Shown here: one piece after another, positions 33,373 through 40,412 of the stretch
Layout: the number at the start of each line of letters is the position of its first letter
Numbering within the stretch: the first letter of the stretch is position 1
Assembly (NCBI GenBank): GCA_029978905.1
Contig: JAPOIM010000036.1
Span: 1 to 43,361, forward strand
Source: Planctomycetota bacterium
Lineage (GTDB): Bacteria > Planctomycetota > Planctomycetia > Pirellulales > UBA1268
Direction: 5' to 3'
DNA length: 43,361 nt
Program-made: the position numbers and the translations under genes
The notes under the pieces: model-generated
Database searches by the model: none
What the model saw: only the letters and a program-made list of their open reading frames with translations
What the model was told of the DNA's origin: nothing

Positions 33373-33678
33373 TCAGCCCGACACGAGGCTTCCCAACTGC
33401 TCTTCGATCCCGGCCTTGATCTTCCCGGAGAAAAAGCTCGCCATCCCCGGCAGACCGAGCTTCACGAGCACGTCTTTGTCTTCAATTTCGATCGTGCCGT
33501 TGAAGCTCATGCCCATCGCGGAAAGGGCCACCTTAAGAATGTCTCCTTCCCAGGCTGCGTTGATCGGACCAACCTGGCTGCCGTACTCGTTGCGGGCTTT
33601 GACAAGCGCCTCATCCATCCGGCGCCTGATCTCTTCGCGAGAAATCTGATAGGGAACCCGCACTTCCAACGTCTTCAT
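33373..33678 (-). CDS. Polyhydroxyalkanoic-acid-system type small protein
   Basis: 101 residues with the pattern MKTLEVRVPYQISREEIRRRMDE, AAWEGDILKVALSAMGMSFNGTIEIEDKDVLVKLGLPGMASFFSGKI. It matches my memory of the PHA granule-associated/PHA-system family (PF09650), small cytoplasmic proteins of unclear function. The ATG shares one base with the mfnB stop (TGATG), so the two are translationally coupled. No PHA synthase is in the window, so a PHA role is not supported by context. Confidence 0.8.
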   Translation of the reverse strand: MKTLEVRVPYQISREEIRRRMDEALVKARNEYGSQVGPINAAWEGDILKVALSAMGMSFNGTIEIEDKDVLVKLGLPGMASFFSGKIKAGIEEQLGSLVSG

Positions 33679-34475
33679 CAGGAACGCTTCTCCGTAAACT
33701 CGTGATCCAACGCCAACTCGCCTGCCGGGAAACGCCCGAGTGCCTCACGACCGCGACGCACACGTTCCAGCTCAACTCGGCCCAATCGGTTCTCCGAGCA
33801 TACGGCGGAACGCACTGCGATGATATCGGCAGGTACCGCCAAAATTCGCGGAAAATCAGCGATTTGCAGCTTTCCGGCGAGCACAAACGCCGCATCACAG
33901 GCGGCGACCGCCGCCCGCCAGGCCTGAAGTTCCGAGATCTTGCAGTGCCCAAGCAACCCTGGGCCCTGCTTGTCGAAGGTGTCGACCAACACCGCAAAGG
34001 GCCGCAGGTCAGCCGCCGCGGCGAAGATTTCCTCAGGGGATGGTGCACCACATCGCTGGCCGTCGGCGTAAAGCACGAGCACCTGCCGAACCCCCTGCGG
34101 GAGCCCCTGCACGAGCGTCGCGAGCTCGTCGACCCATGGCGTGCCGGCACAGCCCGCCAAGCCCAGCTTGATCGCCTGCGGTAGCGTCGCGGCAGCGGCC
34201 GAGCGATCCGCGAGTTCCTCCCAGGTGGCAGCGAGGAGGTCCGTGACCCTCGACACGCCGTCCGCTAACTCACCACACGCCATCGTCCAAGGCACGCGGC
34301 CGGCTACCGTGGCCGCGATTTGGGCGCACACCTCTGCTGACGCAGCCCCAAGCGAACCGCCCGCGGGTTCCTTCACATCCACGATGTCGGCCCCACCGGC
34401 GACCGCGTCGGCAGCCTCTTCCGGCGAACGCACGCTGACCAAGAGCGCGGGCCGCGCCGCGACCACACCGCTCAT
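33678..34475 (-). CDS. mfnB: (5-formylfuran-3-yl)methyl phosphate synthase
   Basis: In methanogens MfnB builds the furan of methanofuran from two glyceraldehyde 3-phosphate molecules. 265 residues with the DUF556 pattern: LLVSVRSPEEAADAVAGGADIVDVKEPAGGSLGA region, with D33 and K35. These are followed by IKLGLAGC (K103), VLYADGQRCGAP and LVDTFDKQGPGLL (D165, K169). Those positions correspond to the catalytic Asp and Lys residues known from the archaeal enzyme, judged by motif. Planctomycetes carry this gene with H4MPT-linked C1 transfer. It overlaps the upstream membrane-protein gene by 4 bp and the next gene by 1 bp. Confidence 0.9.
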   Translation of the reverse strand: MSGVVAARPALLVSVRSPEEAADAVAGGADIVDVKEPAGGSLGAASAEVCAQIAATVAGRVPWTMACGELADGVSRVTDLLAATWEELADRSAAAATLPQAIKLGLAGCAGTPWVDELATLVQGLPQGVRQVLVLYADGQRCGAPSPEEIFAAAADLRPFAVLVDTFDKQGPGLLGHCKISELQAWRAAVAACDAAFVLAGKLQIADFPRILAVPADIIAVRSAVCSENRLGRVELERVRRGREALGRFPAGELALDHEFTEKRS

Positions 34476-35077
34476 AGCGTCTCACGCTTCGCGGCCACCA
34501 AGCGGCTGGTGAGGTCGCGCACGAGGGCGGCCGAGAGCGGCTCGCACCACAGGCCATCCACCACGATCGTGCCGCGGGCCCAGCCGCCCCAAGGCAGGCT
34601 TGCTGAACGTTGCACGTACACGACGGATCGCTCCGCCAACCGAATCGCGAGGGTGCCCCGTCGCCGTGTTGGCTGATCGGAGGGGGCAGCGTCCTCCTCA
34701 GCCGAAGTTTTGGATTCCCCACATGCAGAGGTGGCTGGATGCGAGCCCACCGGGCTCGACCCCAGGAAGAAGCACTCAAGCACCTCCAAGGGCACGGCTT
34801 CGAGCTGCCAGGGTGCGAGTCGCACGAGCAGTTGATTGCCGCGTCTGGCGAGCCGCGGACGGGCCGACTCCACCGCCACCGCGACGGTCGTCGCCGTACC
34901 GACCGCAAGCAAGACCGAAACGGTGACCACCAACCAGACAGGAGCCTGAAACACCACCAAAGCCGCGAGAATCAGGCCCCCCGAGAGCACGGAGGCACCC
35001 GCAGCCAGCAGCACGGGCCGCATATTTCCCCGGAGCCACACCTCCGGCGGCGATGTGTGCACTGCGTTTGCTGGCAT
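34472..35077 (-). CDS. Two-helix membrane protein of unknown function
   Basis: 201 residues. Two adjacent hydrophobic segments at about 19-39 and 43-66 (VLLAAGASVLSGGLILAAL and VWLVVTVSVLLAVGTATTV) are followed by a cytoplasmic beta-rich part with QLLVRLAPWQLEAVPLEVLECFFLG and TLAIRLAERSVVYVQRSA. I recognise no family. Its stop overlaps the mfnB start by 4 bp, so it heads a three-gene operon. The frame is open upstream to 35305, but only the ATG at 35077 gives a coherent protein. Divergent from the transporter at 35274. Confidence 0.65.
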   Translation of the reverse strand: MPANAVHTSPPEVWLRGNMRPVLLAAGASVLSGGLILAALVVFQAPVWLVVTVSVLLAVGTATTVAVAVESARPRLARRGNQLLVRLAPWQLEAVPLEVLECFFLGSSPVGSHPATSACGESKTSAEEDAAPSDQPTRRRGTLAIRLAERSVVYVQRSASLPWGGWARGTIVVDGLWCEPLSAALVRDLTSRLVAAKRETL

Positions 35078-35273
35078 CAGTCGTTCGACTCCGCTCGTCC
35101 GGCCCCAATCACTCAGGTTTCCATACTCGGGTGACTTCCCTAGGATTCTGCCACGAGGGCTGCCGTTCGTGCCATCGCCCGCCCGCGTGGCCTGTGACCC
35201 AATCTTGGGCCACACCGTGGCCAACCCCACTGCCGACCGCACACCAGCCCCGCCGCATCTCCCGAGGATCGTG

Positions 35274-36935
35274 ATGGAGAACTTACCGTACGACGAGTCT
35301 GCCACACACCAGCCTGTCGACTTGCACGGGGCTGGCCATGGCGCACACCACGGCGGTGTTCAGGCAACCTCGTCGCGGCCGGTGCTGTTTGGACTCGTTG
35401 TCGCCGTGGCTCTTTACGGAGTGGCGGCGGTCCTCGGCTACCCCCAAGCGGGCCGCGACGCGATCGTGGCCGCCGCCGCCCATCACGACGAACATGCTGC
35501 CGACCACGCCGACGCCGGCGAGGGAGCGTCGCCCGACGACGCCTCCAGCGCCCACGGCGACGTCGCCCACTCCGCCCCTCCCGTGTGGACGGTGATTCCG
35601 TTTCTTGCCCTGCTCGCGGCGATTGCGGCCTTCCCGCTGATCCCCTCGATCGAACACTGGTGGGAGCACAACAGCAGCCGCTTCATGGTGGCTGCAGGCT
35701 TGGGGCTGCTGACACTCCTCTACTACGCCCTGCTCCACGCATCCCCAGTTGATGTGCACTTCCCGGCCCACGACATCAGCCTGCCCACTGAAGGGGGCAT
35801 CTCGTGGGGCGTTGCCGGCACAATCCTGAGCAACGCGATCCTTGGCGAGTATGTGCCCTTCATCATGCTGCTGTTCGCGCTTTACTGCGTGTCGGGGGGT
35901 GTGCGGATTGAGGGAGATCTGGCAGCCACGCCGCGGACCAACGCCACCTTCATCGCCATCGGCGGCCTCCTGGCAAGCTTCATCGGCACGACCGGCGCCG
36001 CGATGCTGCTGATTCGGCCGCTGCTGGAAACCAACCGGCAACGCCGCCGCGTGGTGCACACGGTCGTGTTTTTTATCTTCGTCGTCTGCAACTGCGGCGG
36101 CTGCCTGCTGCCGATCGGCGACCCTCCGCTGTTTCTTGGCTACCTGCAAGGCGTCGACTTTTTCTGGACGCTCTCCCTCTGGAAGGAATGGGCATTTACG
36201 AATGCCGTTTTGATCGCGCTCTACTGGGCATGGGACGCCTTTCTGGCCTACCCGCAGGAGCGTTCGAGCGACGTGCATGTCGACCACACCACCACCAAAC
36301 CCCTCACGATTCGCGGCTTGGGGCTCAATGCCCCGCTGTTGCTGGCAGTGATTGCCGCAGTTGCCTTGCTCGATCCTTCCAAGGCGATTCCAGGCACCGA
36401 CTGGCACCCCTGGGTGTTTCTGCGGGAGGCCGTGCTGGCCACGATCGTGGCCCTCTCGCTTGCCTTGGGGTCGGAAAAAATCCGGCACGACAACGGCTTC
36501 ACCTACGGGGCCATCCTCGAAGTGGCCGCCCTGTTTGTGGGCATTTTCGTTTGCATGCAGCCCGCCTTGGCGATCCTCGACGAACAGGGCGCGAGCCTGG
36601 GGATCTCGTCGCCGCTGGCCTTTTTCTGGACGACCGGCGGGCTCTCAAGTGTGCTCGACAACGCCCCGACCTATCTCGTGTTTTTCAAGACAGCCCAGAC
36701 CCTTCCTTCCGGGCCCGAGATGATGGCAGGCGTCGAGGTAGGTCGTCTGGCGGGCGTGAGCCTCGGAGCAGTATTCTTAGGAGCGATGACCTACATCGGG
36801 AATGGTCCCAACTTCATGGTCAAGGCGATCGCGGAGAAGGCAGGCGTGCGTATGCCGAGCTTCTTTGGCTACTTGGCATACAGCGGTGGGGTGTTGCTGC
36901 CGGTGTTTGTGCTCGTCTCCTACCTTTTTCTGTAA
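35274..36935 (+). CDS. CitMHS/NhaD-type ion transporter
   Basis: 553 residues with about 12 hydrophobic segments. The core has GGISWGVAGTILSNAILGEYVPFIML, LASFIGTTGAAMLLIRPLL, CNCGGCLLPIGDPPLFLG and TTGGLSSVLDNAPTYLVFF, then GNGPNFMVKAIAEKAGVRMPSFFGY. These are signatures of the ion-transporter superfamily branch annotated as sodium:proton antiporter or putative citrate transport. Substrate is not settled. Two His/Asp-rich stretches, one at the N-terminus (HQPVDLHGAGHGAHHGG) and one after TM1 (HHDEHAADHADAG), could bind metal. The ATG at 35274 was chosen over a GTG three bases earlier. It is followed by rnd at 31 nt. Confidence 0.88.
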   Translation: MENLPYDESATHQPVDLHGAGHGAHHGGVQATSSRPVLFGLVVAVALYGVAAVLGYPQAGRDAIVAAAAHHDEHAADHADAGEGASPDDASSAHGDVAHSAPPVWTVIPFLALLAAIAAFPLIPSIEHWWEHNSSRFMVAAGLGLLTLLYYALLHASPVDVHFPAHDISLPTEGGISWGVAGTILSNAILGEYVPFIMLLFALYCVSGGVRIEGDLAATPRTNATFIAIGGLLASFIGTTGAAMLLIRPLLETNRQRRRVVHTVVFFIFVVCNCGGCLLPIGDPPLFLGYLQGVDFFWTLSLWKEWAFTNAVLIALYWAWDAFLAYPQERSSDVHVDHTTTKPLTIRGLGLNAPLLLAVIAAVALLDPSKAIPGTDWHPWVFLREAVLATIVALSLALGSEKIRHDNGFTYGAILEVAALFVGIFVCMQPALAILDEQGASLGISSPLAFFWTTGGLSSVLDNAPTYLVFFKTAQTLPSGPEMMAGVEVGRLAGVSLGAVFLGAMTYIGNGPNFMVKAIAEKAGVRMPSFFGYLAYSGGVLLPVFVLVSYLFL

Positions 36936-36966
36936 TCCGTCGCCCCCGCCACGCTAGTCCAAATTT

Positions 36967-38172
36967 ATGCCCGAAGGCACCTACCGACACATCGCCACCG
37001 AAGCCGATCTCAGCGCCCTCGTTGGTGATCTTTCGGTCCATCCGTTCCTGGCTTTTGACACGGAGTTTGTGTCGGAGCACACCTACCGCAGCCACCTCTG
37101 CCTTGTGCAGATCGCGGCGCCGGGCATGCTGGCCGTCATCGACGCTTTGGAGGTTCCCAACCTCCAACCGTTCTGGCAGTTGCTGGCCGAGGAAGGCCGC
37201 ACCACCGTCGTACACGCCGGCCGCGAAGAACTCGGATTTATTCTCCACGCCATCGGCTCTCGCCCTTCGTCGCTGTTTGATGTGCAGGTGGCCGCGGGCC
37301 TTGTCGACCACGACTATCCAGCAGGCTACGCCGCCATCTGCAGGCGAATGCTTGGCGTGAGCACGTCGAAGGGGGAAACCCGCACCGACTGGCGGATCCG
37401 GCCGCTCTCCGATGCCCAGATGCAGTACGCCCTCGACGACGTCCGCCACCTCGAGCGTCTCTGGAAGTTGCTCGAAGGGAAGCTCGCCAAACTTGGCCGC
37501 TCGGAGTGGATGGTGGAGGAGATGGCATCGTGGCAAAACGAAGTCGCCGAGTCGTTTGAGCGGAAGCGTTGGCGGCGGGTGTCGGGGCTCAACGGTCTCT
37601 CACGCCGCGAACTTGCGGTGGCTCGGGAACTCTGGCACTGGCGCGACGGCCTCGCCGAGCAGCGAAACATGCCGCCCAAGCGGGTGCTTCGTGACGACCT
37701 GCTGGTCGAACTCGCCAAACGCCGAAGTTCCGACGAACGTCAGATCAAGGCGATCCGCGGCATGCAGCGGAGCGACTTCCGCCACATCATCGACGACATC
37801 TCCAAGGCGATTGAGACGGGGCTGAACATCCCCGATGCGGAATGCCCGGGAGGCGAACGCCACCGTGCGCCACCGCCCCAACTTGCGATGCTCGGGCAGT
37901 TCCTGGCGACCGCCATCGCTGGCCTGTGTCGTCAGATGAACATCGCCCCGTCGCTCGTGGGCACCGCCTCCGACATGCGCGATCTGCTGGCCTACAAACT
38001 CGGTTACCGCGACGATGACGAAGAGCCGCCCGTCCTCGCCCGCGGCTGGCGAGCCGACATGGTTGGAACGATCGTCGACGACCTGCTCGAAGGGCGTGCG
38101 GCCCTTCGCATTGGCGACCCACGGTCGAATGATCCGCTCGTGATCGACAAGATCGGGCCGCGTTCGCCGTGA
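36967..38172 (+). CDS. rnd: Ribonuclease D
   Basis: A 3'-5' exoribonuclease in tRNA/stable RNA maturation. 401 residues. The DEDD motif Exo I is FDTEF (D31, E33), and Exo III is Y154-ALDD with D158. An HRDC domain follows (about 210-290: NGLSRRELAVARELWHWRD and LAKRRSSDERQIKAI), then a C-terminal HRDC-like region. Exo II reads VHAGREELGF: the position that is Asp in E. coli (HAGSEDL) is Glu88, a variation seen in some lineages. No ribosome-binding site is visible; it may depend on the transporter transcript 31 nt upstream. It converges on the extended SDR with 19 nt between stops. Confidence 0.93.
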   Translation: MPEGTYRHIATEADLSALVGDLSVHPFLAFDTEFVSEHTYRSHLCLVQIAAPGMLAVIDALEVPNLQPFWQLLAEEGRTTVVHAGREELGFILHAIGSRPSSLFDVQVAAGLVDHDYPAGYAAICRRMLGVSTSKGETRTDWRIRPLSDAQMQYALDDVRHLERLWKLLEGKLAKLGRSEWMVEEMASWQNEVAESFERKRWRRVSGLNGLSRRELAVARELWHWRDGLAEQRNMPPKRVLRDDLLVELAKRRSSDERQIKAIRGMQRSDFRHIIDDISKAIETGLNIPDAECPGGERHRAPPPQLAMLGQFLATAIAGLCRQMNIAPSLVGTASDMRDLLAYKLGYRDDDEEPPVLARGWRADMVGTIVDDLLEGRAALRIGDPRSNDPLVIDKIGPRSP

Positions 38173-38191
38173 CCGTTCGTCAGGTAACCGA

Positions 38192-39673
38192 TCAGGTGTT
38201 GACCGGGGTCCCGGCAGGCAGTTCTGCCGAAACAACATTCGCGTTCCGCGTCCATTGCTTCGGCGCCGCTGGCTTCGGTGAGGCTAGCGCCAGCCGTGCG
38301 TAGTGGATCAGCCTCGAGAGCTCCAGGGTGACCGTGCAGCCTTCGGCTTCCGGCCGCCCTTGCCGCACACTCGCGTGCCCGTCGACTGGAATCTCGACCG
38401 TCCAGGCTCCCCCTCCCGCTCCGAGGCATTCCAAGCCGATCGTCGCCGGCGGTTCCGCCGCACGGCCACTCGCAGCCAGCCGCGCCACCTCAGCCACGGC
38501 GGCATCGCCTCCGGCTTCCCGAAGTTCGCCAATCACATCTTCGACCCACCGCTGCACCTCGGCAGGCTTCTTGCGTCGCTTGCCCCAGCGATCTTTGTCG
38601 CCGGCTGCGAGGAAGCGGTGCATCATCGCCTCGTCGATCGGTGGGCAATGCCGCACACCTGGAATGGCGAGGAGTTTCTCCATGGAATACACCGGGTCGG
38701 TGTCTTCATACGACTCGTAGAGCCCCTTGCCGCCATAGACCATCTGCTCAAGGAGGCTCATGTCGCTCGGAGGCTCGGTGCCCACAAACTGCACGCCGCC
38801 GGAGCCGAGATAGCTGCTGGCGTAGTCGATGATCTCGCGTGTGGAGATCGGGCGATCGGGAGCGATGTGGAAGATCCCGCCTCGGGCCTCGGGGCTTTGC
38901 AGGAGCGTGGCCATGGTTTCGGCCACCCAGTCGACGGGGATCAGGTTTCTGCGTTCCTCACCGGTCATCGCGAGCCGCAGCGGCACATGCCGGTAGCCCT
39001 TCTCATCCTCAGGCAGGCTCCGCACGATCACGGCCATCAACTGCAGCATCGCCATCAGGCCGTGGTAGGTCGTGGTGGCACCGGTTTGCGAGTGGCCCAC
39101 GATCACCGCAGGCCGCATGAACGTCGGCCGATCCAGCCATTCAGCCGCCCGCACGAGGCTCTCAGCAGCATGCTTGCTCGCCTCGTAGTCGTTGCGGAAG
39201 CCGTGAGCATCGGTCGACGGCGCTTCGGGAATCACGCCCTCTGCCAGGCCACTCACGTAGGCGGTGGAAATGTGCCAGAAATCGCGAATCCCGGCGGCTT
39301 TCGACACCTCCAGCACGTGCGTCGTGCCCCCCACGTTGGTCCGCCAGGGCTCTTCGCTGCGATCAGCACCAATGAACTGCAGTGACGCAGCGCTGTGCAC
39401 GATCCGTCCACAGGCCTGCCTCAGCCAGTTGAGTTGCTCGAAGCTCAGCCCGCAGCGTTCGGCATTGAGGTCGCCTTCGAGCACGACCGGGCGAGGCAGC
39501 ATCAAACCGCGTTCAGCCTCCTGCCGCTGCAGGATGCCTTCGACACGCTCGCGGCCCGACACGCCGCTACCAGCCCGCACGAGCACCGCCAGCGGCACGT
39601 TGGCCTCAAGCAGATCAGCCATCAACTGGCCACCCAGCAGCCCCGTTGCTCCAGTGAGAAGAGTGTGCGTCAT
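38192..39673 (-). CDS. Extended SDR (thioester-reductase-like) with SCP2-like C-terminus
   Basis: 493 residues. The NAD(P) motif TGATGLLGG (residues 6-14) and catalytic YEASK are present. VHSAASLQFIG, NVGGTTHVLEVSKAAG and FMRPAVIVGHSQTG place it with extended SDRs of the thioester-reductase/fatty-acyl-reductase type (NAD_binding_4). After about residue 380 there is a helical part. From about 420, GGGAWTVEIPVDGHASVRQG..CTVTLELSRLIHYARLAL has the pattern of a SCP2 sterol-carrier domain. Lipid or polyketide aldehyde/alcohol formation is inference. The start at 39673 follows AGGACGA. No partner genes are adjacent. Confidence 0.85.
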   Translation of the reverse strand: MTHTLLTGATGLLGGQLMADLLEANVPLAVLVRAGSGVSGRERVEGILQRQEAERGLMLPRPVVLEGDLNAERCGLSFEQLNWLRQACGRIVHSAASLQFIGADRSEEPWRTNVGGTTHVLEVSKAAGIRDFWHISTAYVSGLAEGVIPEAPSTDAHGFRNDYEASKHAAESLVRAAEWLDRPTFMRPAVIVGHSQTGATTTYHGLMAMLQLMAVIVRSLPEDEKGYRHVPLRLAMTGEERRNLIPVDWVAETMATLLQSPEARGGIFHIAPDRPISTREIIDYASSYLGSGGVQFVGTEPPSDMSLLEQMVYGGKGLYESYEDTDPVYSMEKLLAIPGVRHCPPIDEAMMHRFLAAGDKDRWGKRRKKPAEVQRWVEDVIGELREAGGDAAVAEVARLAASGRAAEPPATIGLECLGAGGGAWTVEIPVDGHASVRQGRPEAEGCTVTLELSRLIHYARLALASPKPAAPKQWTRNANVVSAELPAGTPVNT

Positions 39674-40019
39674 GCAGTCGTCCTGTTGTCGATTTCTCTT
39701 GGGGACCATGGGGCCAAACCGAGCACAGAACTGCTCACCCAGCGGTGGCAGCTCGCGGGGTCGAATCTACGCTGATTGCCCAAAAGCGGGAACCACCGAA
39801 GCGACGTATGCAGGCGTTTCTGCGCGGTGCGAGGGTGCGTTGTGCCGACCAGGCAAAGCCTGCCGACCCCCTCTCCATGGCGTGTTCAACCGACTCTTCC
39901 GGTTGGGTAAGGCGCGCCATCAGCCGAGTTCTGCGATACGCTGAAGAGGGCGAGGTTGAGTCCCGTCGAACGTCGATTCAGCGCCGACTGGGAGCAGTCC
40001 TGACACGATCGGAGCGAGC
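39674..40019. other. Intergenic region between the SDR and the small membrane protein
   Basis: No convincing gene. A small hairpin CAACCG-ACTCTTC-CGGTTG (39887-39905) is present and a TAGATT that could be a -10 for the SDR lies on the minus strand near 39760. Frames in this region look random. Confidence 0.45.
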
Positions 40020-40217
40020 ATGGGAGCCGACGCAGGCACACTCGGGTGGCTCGTACTGCTCGCCGCCCTCTTCTATCCGCTCAGTGCCGCGATCCTCGTA
40101 ACGGCGGCGATTGCCGCGACTCTTGCGGCCATCGTCGCGATTCCCATCCTCCTCGACTGCGTCCTTCTGCCCCTACGTGTTCTCCGCCACCGCTTGATCG
40201 GCAGACACGACAACTGA
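40020..40217 (+). CDS. Possible small membrane protein (65 aa)
   Basis: The frame encodes a short hydrophobic protein. TM-like segments at about 8-33 (GWLVLLAALFYPLSAAIL) and 34-50 (AATLAAIVAIPILLDCVLL) are followed by a basic end, LRVLRHRLIGRHDN, suggesting the C-terminus is cytoplasmic. CGGAGCG lies close before the ATG. The composition is that of a genuine membrane protein rather than a random frame, but I know no homologue. It lies 195 nt before the giant surface protein on the same strand. Confidence 0.45.
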   Translation: MGADAGTLGWLVLLAALFYPLSAAILVTAAIAATLAAIVAIPILLDCVLLPLRVLRHRLIGRHDN

Positions 40218-40412
40218 GCCTTCCACGGCCGAAGTACGAATAATCCGCACAAATCGGCGAACCATCACTCAAATCGCTTCGTACCCACCCCAGTTATCGC
40301 CCAACGGTCGCTACCGCTCGCCCAAACAACTAGGGTAAAGGGCAATAACGTCGAATTCCGTTCTCCTCCGCGCTTCGTGGCAGGGGAATGCATCTCCTCG
40401 GGGGCAACCGTA

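Noticed and set aside
39745..40101. 118-codon frame before the small membrane protein
   Set aside because: Arg/Ser-rich with no domain pattern; overlaps a better candidate in another frame.
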